The position numbers and the translations under genes were made by a program. From assembly GCA_030704615.1 (NCBI GenBank), contig CM060733.1:558001-622000 (forward strand): 64,000 bases of DNA, written 5' to 3'. Below the pieces are notes generated by a model. The model was not told the DNA's origin. It made no database searches and was given only the letters and a program-made list of their open reading frames with translations. Position 1 is the stretch's first letter; every line of letters begins with the position of its first letter. Shown here in pieces: positions 1 through 11,521 of the stretch. Source of the stretch: Takakia lepidozioides (lineage: Eukaryota > Streptophyta > Takakiopsida > Takakiales > Takakiaceae).

Positions 1-2778
1 TTCCATAATATAATTGAATTTAAATTAATTTTAAGCCAATAAATAGGTTTGCACTACCTTTCATTGGGGGTTTCTGGCATGTATCGATTTTTGTTTTTGC
101 TCGATTTTGTTCTGCGGCTTCCAGCATCCCACCACTACTCCCACGCCAAAATTTGGACCAATCAAAAAATGCCCCAAAAAAGGTGTTCTCTTCGCTCACT
201 ATTGCAGAACTCTCTATGAAGAATGCATGAAGTTAAACACAAATCAAGTTGGAGTGCAAAAATAGGGAAGAAACTGTGGTTTTGGGTCCAAATGAATTAT
301 GTTCGCTCCCAAATTTGGCACGCACGTTGCATATGGCTACATTACACGCCCCATTCAAAAACCGAATAAAAGAAAAATCGTGAGCACGCGAAACACAATC
401 CAACAGGTCCCAAAGCAATAGCAGATCCAGCGGAATACATTCAACGGTGAACGGATGGTTGCCCATCCAAATCATATTTGTTTGCTTCCAAACTTTGCTT
501 GTACGTTCGAGACACCCTCTCACAGGTCTCGGACTAATATCAGATCAATCGAAATTCATTCGATGGCTCAACGATGGTTGGCCATCGAGATGATTTTGGT
601 TCGCTTTGAGACTTGGCCAGTATGTTCAATGTGCCATGGAAGAGGCCCCAGAGTAATATGAGATCAATCGAAATTCGTCAATGGGCCGACGGATGGTTGC
701 CCATCCAAATGATTTTCGTTTCGCTTTGAGACTTGGCCAGTGTGTTCAATGTACCCTCTGATAGGTCCCAGTGTAATGAGATCAATCGAAATTCGTTCGA
801 TGGGCCAATGAGGCATTCAGTTGTCATCTAGTTTTTGTTCATTGCGAAAAAAAAAATCCTGCAATGCGTGCACGGCTATTGCACCCATTGTACGGATGTG
901 GTTGAAGCCCCTCTTTTTGCCCGCATGTGCTTGAACATGTGTGCGACACATGTGCGGAGACACAACAGACGAATAAATCATTTGCTCCCATCGACACACA
1001 AGCCATTCCATAATGTAATTGAATTTAAATTAATTTTAAGCCAATAAATAGGTTTGCACTACCTTTCATTGGGGGTTTCTGGCACGTATCGATTTTGTTT
1101 TTGGCTCATTTTGTTCTGCGGCTTCCAGCATCCCACCACTACTCCCCCGCCAAAATTTGGACCAATCAAAAATGCCCCAAAAAACAGGTGTTCTCTTCGC
1201 TCACTATTGCAGAACTCTCTATGAAGAATGCATGAAGTTAAACACAAATCAAGTTTGGAGTGGTTTTGGGTCCAAATAAATTATGTTCGCTCCCAAATTT
1301 GGCACGCACGTTGCATATGGCTACATTACACGCCCCATTCAAAAACCGAATAAAAAAAAATCGTGAGCACGCGAAACACAGTCCAACAGGTCCCAAAGCA
1401 ATAGCAGATCCAGCGGAATACATTCAACGGGTGAACGGATGGTTGCCCATCCAAATCATTTTTGTTTGCTTCCAAACTTTGCCAGTACGTTCGAGACACC
1501 CTCTCACAGGTCTCGGACTAATATCAGATCAATCGAAATTCATTCGATGGCTCAACGAATGGTTGGCCATCGAGATGATTTTGGTTCGCTTTGAGACTTG
1601 GCCAGTATGTTCAATGTGCCATGGAAGAGGCCCCAGAGTAATATGAGATCAATCGAAATTCGTTCAATGGGCCAACGGATGGTTGCCCATCCAAATGATT
1701 TTCGTTCGCTTTGAGACTTGGCCAGTGTGTTCAATGTACCCTCTGATAGTCCCAGTGTAATATGAGATCAATCGAAATTCGTTCGATGGGCCAATGAGGC
1801 GTTCAGTTGTCATCTGGTTTTTGTTCATTGCGAAAAAAAAAATCCTGCAATGCGTGCACGGCTATTGCACCCATTGAACGGATGTGGTTGAAGCCCCTCT
1901 TTTGCCCGCATGTGCTTGAACATGTGTGCGACACATGTGCGGAGACACAACAGACGAATAAATCATTTGCCTCCCCATCGACACCAAGCCATTCCATAAT
2001 GTAATTGAATTTAAATTAATTTTAAGCCAATAAATAGGTTTGCACTGCCTTTCATTGGGGGTTTCTGGCACGTATCGATTTTGTTTGGCTCAATTTTGTT
2101 CTGCGGCTTCCAGCATCCCACCACTACTCCCCGCCAAAATTTGGACCAAAAAATGCCCCAAAAAAAAGTGTTCTCTTCGCTCACTATTGCAGAACTCTCT
2201 ATGAAGAGTGCATGAAGTTAAACACAAATCAAGTTTGGAGTGCAAAACAGGGAAGAAAACTGTGGTTTTGGGTCCAAATGAATTATGTTCGCTCCCAAAT
2301 TTGGCACGCACGTTGCATATGGCTACATTACACGCCCCATTCAAAAACCGAATGAAAAAAAAATCGTGAGCACGCGAAACACAGTCCAACAGGTCCCAAA
2401 GCAATAGCAGATCCAGCGGAATACATTCAATGGGTGAACGGATGGTTGCCCATCCAAATCATTTTTGTTTGCTTCCAAACTTTGCCAGTACGTTTGAGAC
2501 ACCCTCTCACAGGTCCGGACTAATATCAGATCAATCGAAATTCATTCGATGGCTCAACGGATGGTTGGCCATCGAGATGATTTTGGTTCGCTTTGAGACT
2601 TGGCCAGTATGTTCAATGTGCCATGGAAGAGGCCCCAGAGTAATATGAGATCAACCAAAATTCGTTCAATGGGCCGACGGATGGTTGCCCATCCAAATGA
2701 TTTTCGTTCGCTTTGAGACTTGGCCAGTGTGTTCAATGTACCCTCTGATAGGTCCCAGTGTAATATGAGATCAATCGT
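1..2778. repeat. ~1-kb satellite, 2.8 tandem copies
   Basis: Three head-to-tail copies begin at 1, 1006 and 1992 with the same opening (ttccataat.taattgaatt) and stay in near-identical register. Unit lengths are about 1005 and 986 bp; the third copy breaks off near 2778. The last third of each unit is itself built of three diverged ~120-bp subunits (in copy 1 near 420-540, 541-660 and 661-778), each carrying variants of gatggttgcccatccaaat and gagacttggccagt. Short open frames in the array recur once per copy and encode nothing recognisable, so no gene is called here. Confidence 0.9.
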
Positions 2779-2789
2779 TAACGATTAAT

Positions 2790-4500
2790 CATGAATCATC
2801 CAACAGGGGAACTGTTGGTTCACCCTTTGAACCATTTAACATTGACATCATACTTGTCCAGTAACTTTAAGAGGGCATGTACAAGACACTCGCAAAGTTT
2901 CAAATGAATCCAAAATCATTTGGCAGGGGAATGATTGGTTCACCCATAGCCAATTTAGGGCTGAATGCCATTGGGGCTTCAATTGCCAATTTCAGGGGCT
3001 GCAATTGCCATTTCACAGGCTACAGTTGCAATTTGAGGGGCGGAATTGTCATTTCAGGGCTAGAAGTGCAATTTGAGGGGTTGGAATTGACAATTTCAAG
3101 GGCTCAAATTACAATTTGAGGGGCGGCCGGGTTGGTCATTTTAGGGACTGCATACCAATTTTAAGGGCTTGAATTGCATTTTGAATTGTAATTCAAGGGT
3201 TACAATGGGCCATTGGGGGCTAGAATTACCAAAGCAATGACATCCAAAGCAATATAAAATCATTTGATAGCGGAATGATTGGTTCACCCTTTCAACCATT
3301 TTTTATTCACGTCATACTTGTCCGGTACTTGTAGGAGGGCATGTGGCTGACACTTGCAAAGCTTCAAAGCAATGTAAAATCATTTGATAGGGGAACAATT
3401 GGTTCACCCTTTCAACCATATTTTACTAACCTCATACTTGTCCGGTACCTTTAAAATGGCATGTGAAAGACACTTGCAAAGCTTTAAAGCACTCCAAAAT
3501 CATTTGATATGTTCATGATTGATTCACCCTTTTAACCATTTTAGATTGATTTGAAACTTGTGAAAGACCTGTAAGAGGGCATGTACAAGACACTTGCAAA
3601 GTTTCAAATCAATTTAAAATCATTTGGTAGGGGGACGATTGGTTCACCCTTTAAACCATTTTAGATTGATGTCATACTTCTCAAAGACGTGTAAGAGGGC
3701 ATGTAGAAGACACTTGCAAAGTTTCGGAGCAATAAAATATCATTTCATCGGGGAAGTTTCCGTTCACCCTTTCATCCAATTTTGAATTGAACTGGATTTT
3801 TACTAAATAAAATGATTTAGAGGGCATAGGATTGTGGGGCGCAATGATTTTGTTTTTGGCTTGATTTTGTTCTGTGAGTTGAACCCTCACACCACCACAT
3901 CCTTGCCAAAAAAGTACCAAAGAAAAATGTTTGGAAAAAAACGTTCATCCTTTGCTCTATGCTCACTATTGCAGAACTCTCTATGAAGAGTGCATGAAGT
4001 TGAAGATAACTTCACCTTGGAGTGCAAATGAGGGAATAAAATGTGTTTTGGATGCAGACGATGTCTGTTCATGGTGATATTTTGCATGCAACTCTTCATG
4101 TTGTTATCAAGCATATGGCTTCAGAATGGAATTAAAAACAATTCATGTGCAGGCGAAAGGTTGTTTCTCCTTATGAATTTGAATAACCGATTCAAACAAC
4201 TTTGTTGAAGTTCAACTTTGGTCCATATGTGCTTAAGTACGTACAAATCACGTACACAAAGTTGCAAGCGAAGAAATAATCATTTGCCCCCCGAACGACT
4301 CGTTAAACCTTTCAACCAATTTTCAATCATGAATCATTTAATGGGGAACTATTGGTTCACCCTTAGAACCATTTTAGATTGACCTCATACTTGTCCGGTA
4401 ACTTAAAGAGGGCATGTACAACACACTCCCAAAGTTTCAAATCAATCTAAAATCATTGGCAGGGGAACGATTGGTTCACCCATTGACCCGGTGTACACTG
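2790..4500. repeat. Diverged 120-bp tandem repeats and a decayed satellite unit
   Basis: From 3240 to 3780 a 120-bp unit (aaaatcatttgatagggg ... ggttcaccctttcaaccatt ... agagggcatgt) recurs with almost exact spacing, its gcttcaaagcaat-type starts lying at about 3361, 3481, 3601 and 3721. Related units lie at 2830-2950 and 4320-4480. Bases 3800-4080 are a strongly diverged copy of the first part of the 1-kb satellite unit, sharing tcactattgcagaactctct. This suggests the 1-kb unit arose from the 120-bp family. No coding potential is seen. Confidence 0.75.
2949..3240. repeat. Short GC/AT minisatellite inside the 120-bp array
   Basis: About a dozen degenerate copies of a ~20-24 bp unit of the type aatttcaggggctgcaattg run head to tail between two normal 120-bp units. 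It looks like a local expansion within one satellite monomer. It explains the glycine/isoleucine-rich open frame that crosses this stretch, which I do not regard as a gene. Confidence 0.65.
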
Positions 4501-4651
4501 TCACTCTTCAAGATTCGTGGGTGTGGTGCTTGATTATCCCATATGATGGACCCAGGTGCCATGGCCAAGTAACAAACCATTAAAACATTATGGTACGAGA
4601 CAAACACAATTGAAAACAACATTTATTCAAACATGATGTACAGTCAGAGGT

Positions 4652-6350
4652 CTACAAGTTTCTATCCATCCTCCAGCAATTTTTGGGCTCAGGCCAATTG
4701 AATAGCCCCGTCATGAAACGCTTCACAACATTTTCTAGTTTGTACCGCAACTCTACTGTGTCTACACACAAGTTTTCCAGAGCGGAAGCAAAACAGGTTC
4801 CAGTAGACATATCGTTGAACAGACTTGCATCGAACGTGTTACCCCCATTTATTGCCTGGGCTATCTTTCCAATTGCAAAGGTCTCTGATGGCACGGTTAG
4901 AGGGGGCCTACGAGGTGTGCCATCTGACTGGTTGTTGGCTACATTATGAACAATTGCAATTTCAGGTGCAATCCACCATCTATGTGCGAGAGTCTTTATC
5001 ATCTTGTCTCTGCTCTCGAAAATGTACAACGTGGTTTTTGGGTCATCCGTCGTGGAGGCCATCCCCAATCGCATACCCGATGTACACATCTTCAGACCCT
5101 TGTGGAAAATGCAACAAGATGTTGTCGGGGGACATGTCGTTGTGCAAGAGGTGGTGATTATGGACGTTGAGCATGATGTGCAAAAGCGCCCATGCCAATT
5201 GGGTGCGATTCTGTCGGAATCGAACCAGTCGGTTGACCTCCTGCATTTCCTGCTCCGTCCCCCGTCGTTCCATTAACTCCCTGTTATCCCGATCATTCCC
5301 CCATTTCCTGTCAATACTCAACCATGATCGTATGGTCCCCCCATTCCACCAATGTGTGTAACCTTCATTTCGACGTGGATGCAACGCAAAATACTTTATG
5401 ATGCCGAAATGATGGAACTTTACAGCCAACGCCTCATTGTTATGTTGGACTTTGGCAAGCTCAGCATTTGTTTCCCTGGGCGTTTTCCCTGCTAGCTCCC
5501 AAGATGGAGGAATGAATTGATCCCCAACAATTCTAACCCTCCGAATTGTACCATACCCTCCCTGTTTGGGCGCGTCGAGTTGTTGTACCTGTGCGTTTGT
5601 GGATATGTATCTCACGTTCAATGCCGCATCCGCGGACGAGGACCCTGCCTTCCATGGGAGTGGTTTTGTACGTCGTTTGGCGTGGGCCTTTGCCATGTCA
5701 GACCACCAATCCACAAGCACAAACAACTCCTCCTCCGAAGTTGGCATGCGACCTTCAGCTACAGGTGTTCTCGTAACAAACTTGTCCATGGTTTGCCTCA
5801 GATTCCATGTGGCATCATGGGCCCGGTCCTCCATCCATTTCGTGAACTGGAACTTCGCCCTGTCCTCCTCCCATCATCCCCGGCCAAAGCCTCCTCATTC
5901 TCATCTCCATATTGTGCTGGAATCTAAGGAACCCCTCATTCCCATGTCGGACATACAAAAGATTCAAACGCATTATGTCATTGTCCTTCAAATAATCCAG
6001 CACTACTTGCTTCACCACCTTCGCGGCCTCTGCGCTTGGATAGTCTTTTTTGTTGACCTGACTATCTCGTTCATGTGCATGTTTACGCTTCCTACTTTTA
6101 CGCCCACTTCCCGAGGAACCCCCTGACACTGCGTTCGAAGCAATGATGAATGTACTCTGCGGAATAGACGCGGCTTCGTAACGGAAAACTAAACCCAAAC
6201 TATTGATAACCTTATATACTAGCAGACCAATTTCCTCACCCTCTATTGGTATAGTACCCAAAGCAAACTCTCCCGCAGTCCCAGGAAAAAAAGGCAAAAA
6301 CTCCTCCCCCACACAAATCCACTTTCTCCCCCCCCCAAATGGGTTGGGAA
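4652..6350 (-). pseudogene. Kinase-like protein gene, frameshifted
   Basis: Read on the minus strand, three open segments (about 6340-5860, 5834-5043, 5080-4652) form one protein-like sequence in shifted frames. The N-terminal part has a basic stretch (GRKSRKRKHAHER, nuclear-signal-like). The middle has a glycine-loop-like GGYGTIRRV, an EALAVKF segment fitting the ATP-binding lysine, and a catalytic-loop match HNDMSPDNILLHF (kinase HxDxxxxN). The canonical DFG is replaced near 5060 by a GD..GMAS-type sequence, exactly where the frame changes; RWWIAPE then fits the APE motif. Breaks occur near 5870 and 5060, and no convincing ATG is seen upstream, so I call it a pseudogene. Seen: motifs and frame breaks. 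Inferred: kinase fold. An intron at either break is a less likely alternative. Confidence 0.6.
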
Positions 6351-6362
6351 TGAGGGGTAGGC

Positions 6363-6371
6363 CCTTATATA
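6363..6371 (-). promoter_or_regulatory. TATA box (TATATAAGG) for the kinase-like gene
   Basis: On the minus strand TATATAAGG stands just upstream of the kinase-like open region and about 20 bp downstream of the hairpin minisatellite. The same octamer-plus arrangement precedes the hAT remnant at 62,179-62,187. Confidence 0.5.
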
Positions 6372-6390
6372 CTGCCTGGAGAGGCCTGAC

Positions 6391-6940
6391 GTGCGACCGC
6401 CTCTGCTGCCCATTCACGCCTCGCCACGTGTCCAGGGAGCGGTCGCACCTAATAACAAAAAAGAAAAAGTCTGCGACCACCACCGGCTGGTGGTCGCACC
6501 CATTTAAAAAATAATTAAAAATGTGCGACCATCGCACCCATTTAAAAAATAATTAAAATGTGCGATGCTGGTGGTCGCACCATTAAAAAATAATTAAAAA
6601 TGTGCGACCATCCTCTGCTGGTGGTCGCACCTATTTAAAAAAATGAAAAAGTTGCGACCACCACCTGCTGGTGGTCGCACCTATTTTTTTTTAAAAAAAA
6701 AATTGCGACCAACACCTGCTGGTGGTCGCACCCAATTTTAAAAAAAGAAAAAATGTGCGACCACCCTCTGCTTGTGGTCGCACCTATTAAAAAAATTGAA
6801 AATGCTGCGACCACCACCTGCTGGTGGTCGCACCCATTTAAAAAATAAGAAAAAATGTGCGACCACCCCCTTTCTGGTGGTCGCACCTATTTAAAAAAAA
6901 TAAAAATTTGTCCGACCAACCTTTGCTGACGGTCGCATGA
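6391..6940. repeat. Hairpin minisatellite (GCGACCACC...GGTGGTCGC)
   Basis: About eight or nine units of roughly 60 bp. Each holds an inverted repeat (GCGACCACCA, 5-base loop, TGGTGGTCGC) followed by an A/T-rich spacer (ctatttaaaaaaat). The first unit (6391-6448) is longer, with cgaccgcc and a distant ggtcgcacc. Each unit could form a stable stem. An equivalent array lies at 62,232-62,740. Confidence 0.9.
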
Positions 6941-7572
6941 TTGACAATATAAATCATAATATATGAATTTTACAGATAATTAATGAAGTCCACGTAATGA
7001 GGCCACATCGGTTGCCACGTCGGTTCTCATAGTAAATAGTCAATAGTAAGATTAAAAAATAAACATATTTATGTACAGTATCGTCGATTACAAATGGTAA
7101 TCTGTTTTATCATGCCCAAATGGATTGCTTGGAGGCATGTCCTGATTCTGAAATATTGCAGGTTGGTCCTTATGCTTTGCTTGATGCATGACCCTATGCT
7201 GATAAGGTAAGGTGCTGCAATCAGTGATTCTGACCTTGTCATGACACCAGGCTCGTGGCCTGCAATTTAATTATTCATTGGCGAAGATGGCCGGATCTCG
7301 GATGTTGAAGATGCTTGTATCTCTACATGAACAAACCCGGCCCTCCCACCTTGTTTTATCAAGACTGATTGGGTGACATCAATTCATGGGAAGCTACGAC
7401 AAGAATGGAAATGTTAGATGGTGCCCTGTTTTGGGCTGTTTATGTCTTTAATTGACAATGACCCTAGTGGGTCTTGTCCATGTCTTGACATGACATGAAT
7501 ATCTTCCCTCTTTTGTTTGTTTTGTTTTTTAAGCAACACAAAAGATAGGGAGAAAGAGGGAGAGATTAGGAA

Positions 7573-7700
7573 AGGTGGGGGGGGAGTGACTAAGCAGCTG
7601 CTGCTCAGTCACCCCCCCCCCCCACCTTTTTTTCTTATTTTTCTTGCACCCTCTCTGGTGGGGCGGAGCTGAGAGCATCATCACTTGCTGCTCTCAGCCC
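7573..7700. repeat. Two adjacent perfect-type hairpins
   Basis: Bases 7573-7628 fold as aggtgggggggg-gtgact ... agtcacccccccc-cacct with a cagctgctg loop. Bases 7667-7698 fold as ctgagagca ... tgctctcag. Both lie in otherwise featureless sequence with long G, C and T runs. Such palindromes are common at the ends of foldback elements and MITEs, but I found no flanking duplication. Confidence 0.6.
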
Positions 7701-8142
7701 CCACATTTTTTTTTTTTTTTTTTGGATCTGGAATGTAGAGATTGTTTCTTGGTGAGGCCAACTTTTGGGTTTGCATGACAGATGCCAGGCTTATGGGGAA
7801 AGAGAAGAAGTCCCCTGCCCCAAAGAAAGAGGCGGAGAACCCGTTTGCTCTGCCGGCACGTGTGACGCGGGCTGGCGTCTCACGGTTAACCAGCCCCGTC
7901 GACAGCTGCAGCCGGAGGCTCCTTTGCCCGCTGAGGCTAGCCCCCCCCCCCCCTCTTGTCCCCGTCTTGGATTCGCCAGGGGCCGGCTCAGCCACCTCTC
8001 CTATTCGGGAGGTTGTTGCTGGGCCGGATGCTCGGTTGAGCACACCCCAGGCAACCAAGACGGGTGAGATATACCTTGGCAAGCGCATCACCCGTTCGGG
8101 CAACTTTTGGATGTCACCCATATACAGACCCCTTCCTCCGCA

Positions 8143-8480
8143 CACTACTACATTTGGGGGGGGGGGTTTAGCGATGCCCAGCGACCTCCAACCGTCGCGA
8201 TTAGCGACGGAAATACTCTATGGCGCCCGGGGCGCGCCGGGGGCATTTTGCGACGTCGCTCCCGGAACGTCGCTAATTAGCGTCGTCGGGGAATCGCAAA
8301 CCCCCGGGACCCCCCGGCCGCGGCGCCGGAGCGACTTGCGACGTCCGGGCATTAAATTATTTAATTTTATTTAAAAATACAAATAATTAAAATAATAATT
8401 TAAAAAAACGTGTTTTTCTACGACATTTTTTCTACGACGTCGCATTAGGGATGTCAGGGGGTCGTAAATGCGACCCCCAG
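8143..8480 (+). mobile_element. One terminus of a CACTA (En/Spm-type) transposon
   Basis: The sequence cactactaca at 8143 is the canonical CACTA terminal motif. It is followed by a G run and a GC-rich zone dense in agcgacg/gcgacgtcg motifs in both orientations, as expected of CACTA subterminal repeats. GC content drops abruptly after 8360. No matching TGTAGTAGTG end was found to the right, so the element is probably truncated. The open frame crossing from 7742 into this zone is disregarded. Confidence 0.5.
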
Positions 8481-8829
8481 ACGTCACAGTAGGGGGGTAC
8501 ATTTGAATTTAGGTGGGAAAATTTGAATTTGAATTTTAATTTCAAAACTAGTTGACCATTGACTCGGCGTTGACCATTGACTTCGGTTTTGTCCAATAGC
8601 AGTTCATGCATTATTCTACATATATTAGGCAATGCATATTTGAACCTATGACCTCCACATTATAACATTTCTAAGACACTGCACACTAACCAACAAATCT
8701 ACAATACATCTATGTATCACAAAAGCAGTCCAAGTATATATATACATATCAAGAGGTCCTTTTGGATTGATGGTCGATCAAATCCTCCATGGGTCATGAC
8801 ACAAGGTCAAGGACAATGTGGTGAGGGCA

Positions 8830-10870
8830 GCTTCTTCTTTCACCTATTTCAGCCTGTTTTTCCCTCTCATCAGACTCGGCCCTGAGATGCATATTGAATT
8901 TTGTACTTTAGCTCGTTGGGTGGATCTGTGGTGGTTAGGAGTGACTTTGACAAGCTACTGTTGGAAAACATCCAAATTAAACAGGTAACAAAGATGATGA
9001 GAAGCTGCGGTACGAATACTTTTATGACCCCAGTCAATGGTGGGACAACGTTGGCAAAAGGTGAATGTTTGTCAGATTACCAGATGACATTCTGAACGCT
9101 GCAGACACAAGCTGCACACACAAGAGGTCTTTGTTTTACCCTCTCATTAGACTCGGCCCTGAGATGCATATTGAATTCTGCAAGTTAGCTCGTTGGGTGG
9201 ATCTGTGGTGGTTAGGAGTGACTTTGACAAGTTACTGCCGATGTGACAGCACGAAAGTATCCAAAAACAGATAACATAGATGAGAAGAAGCTCGTTGGTC
9301 GATCTATGGTGTTTTGTAGTGATTTTGATATGTTACTGTAGGTAGGGTTGGGGTGTTTGCTGGAAGAACTTCACGCCATCAGTCTCAGCTGCTTTAGCTG
9401 CTAGCAGCAAGGTTGAGGTTGTATTCATGGTTTGTACACAGGTGAAGAGAGGCCGTACGCCCAAGTATCCTCGCCTCAGCCCCCTGCCAAAATGCTATGT
9501 TATCCGTTTCACTCTGAAACAGAATCCACTTGTCATTTAGGGTTGGAGTAGCCCTACTTGAGTTACCATCACACACTCTCTTATGATGTGGGCAAGAGCC
9601 TGAGATTATCATGATTAATTATTTTGAAGATCTTCAGGAACACTCAATCGGCTGACAGGATTGCCGTTAGCTGTGTCAAGTTGCAATCTCAAGCTTTGAA
9701 TGGAACCTCAAGGCTGGCTTGGTAGAGCAAGGATTGTTCTCCTTTGGGTGTTTATTACTTGTATGCTTACTTCTGGGCTTCAAGTACTCATGCTGCAATT
9801 TTGTGCAACAGGCCTGATGGACTGGAGAAGGCTTATGTCAGGTTGCAGACAGCTGATTATGATGCGTTGGACGTGACAAACAAGATAGGTATCATCTAGA
9901 ATGGTTCTTCTTGTTTGGAACTGGGTTGGTTTGAAAGGTGCTTTGTAAGTTTTGTAGTTTTCCAGTGTCAGCTGCTAGCAACAAGGCTGAGGATGTATTG
10001 ATGATTTGTACACAGGCAGGGATAGCTAAAGGACCAGGATAGAGGTCTAGATTCCGCGTGAGTAGATGGTCAACTGGAAACAGCAGCGGCAACAGCACAA
10101 TTGATAGAACAAGACACTGCTATTGAAGGTACATTCTTCAACACATTTCACCCTGTTTTTTCCTGTTATCAGAGTCGCCCCTAAATTGTCATGTTGAATT
10201 CTGCTGCAAGTTGGCTCGTTGGTGGAACTATGGCGGTTTTGGCGTGATTTTGACATGTTACTTCCAATGTGGTGAGGCTGTGCAAAGGACAATTGACCCT
10301 TTCCAAGAGAGCCGGATTTCAACACAAGATTACTTCTGATTCCTTGTGGATCAACAGCTACAAGAAATCTGCGTGGGTAGATGGTCAACTGGAAACAGCA
10401 GCGGCAGGAACACACTACCTTCCTCAACACGTTTCACCCTGTTTTTCCCTATTATCAGAGTCGCCCCTAAATTGTCATGTTGAATTATGCTGCAAGTTGG
10501 CTCATTGGTGGATCTATGGCGGTTTTGACGTGATTTTGACATGTTACTTCCAATGTGGTGAGGGCACCTTCTTCTTGTACACATGCATGGATAACTGAAG
10601 GACAGGCATAAAGACCCCGGTTCATCCAAGAGGGCCGGATTTCAACACAAGATTACTTCTGATTCCCTGTGGATCAATAGCTACAAGAAATCTGCGTGGA
10701 TAGATGGTCAACTGAAAACAGCAGCGGCAGGATCACAATTGATAGAAGGTACCTTCCTCAACACGTTTCACCCTATTTTTCTCTGTTATCAGAGTCGTCC
10801 CTAAATTTTCAAGTTGAATTCTGCTCCAAGTTAGCTCGAGGTGAATGCATGTTAGGTTACCTGGAGAGTA
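8830..10870. repeat. Cluster of ~300-bp degenerate direct repeats
   Basis: Segments of the type cctgtttttccctnttatcagagtcg...aaattgtcatgttgaattctgc...gctcgttgg recur near 8850, 9140, 10150, 10440 and 10775. A second block (gccggatttcaacacaagat) recurs at 10,311 and 10,634, a spacing of 323 bp. A third (ctgctagcagcaaggttgag) occurs at about 9398 and 9972. The pieces occur in changing order, so this is a shuffled repeat cluster and not a simple array. Short open frames inside it are repeat by-products. Confidence 0.7.
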
Positions 10871-11521
10871 GCAGACGTAGATGGTCAACTAAAGGTAGCA
10901 GCTGTAGCACTAAGGGTCCCCTCTATGGGCATGTAAACACAGCCCACAAAGATCTCATATCCTACTCACGCCGCTGCAAGCAGGCCACCGCCGCACCAGC
11001 AACCAGCCACCAGCAGCAGGCCCCTGCACTTGGTGATTATTCACAATGCTCCTTCACTTAATATACATGTTAACAAGGCGTTATATAGGCAAAATATGTG
11101 GCTTAGATTCAGTTTGCATAATGTGAACAAGAATTTGCCCACCAGCTTCCAAGCTTTCTTCCTTATGCACTCATGCAAGGGACAGAGCTAAGTATCTGAA
11201 TCTGCTGAATTGTGTCCATGGTTTATAGGGGGCAGGGCAAATAATCATAGGTAGTTTTGTGCTTGAAATGCAGCCCTCTTGCACCCACGTTCCATCCCTG
11301 CTCCTTCACATATTCCTGCCAGAGAAAGAGAGAGAGAGAGGGAGAGCACTGATAGTGGTGTGCTCATTGTTTGGGGGGTGCAGGTTGGCGAGTCCCTCAC
11401 GAGCTGGAGCAAGCAGGAGGTCGCCGCCGCAGCAAGAGGCCATATTTGAGCCAACATCAATGGTATAAGTCCTTGTGGAGTCATACTAGCATTCCACTTG
11501 GGGCATGCAGCTTTAATTGCC

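Noticed and set aside
7742-8374. Plus-strand 210-codon open frame
   Set aside because: It crosses the CACTA terminus and a GC-rich subterminal zone; composition explains its length and no family is recognisable.
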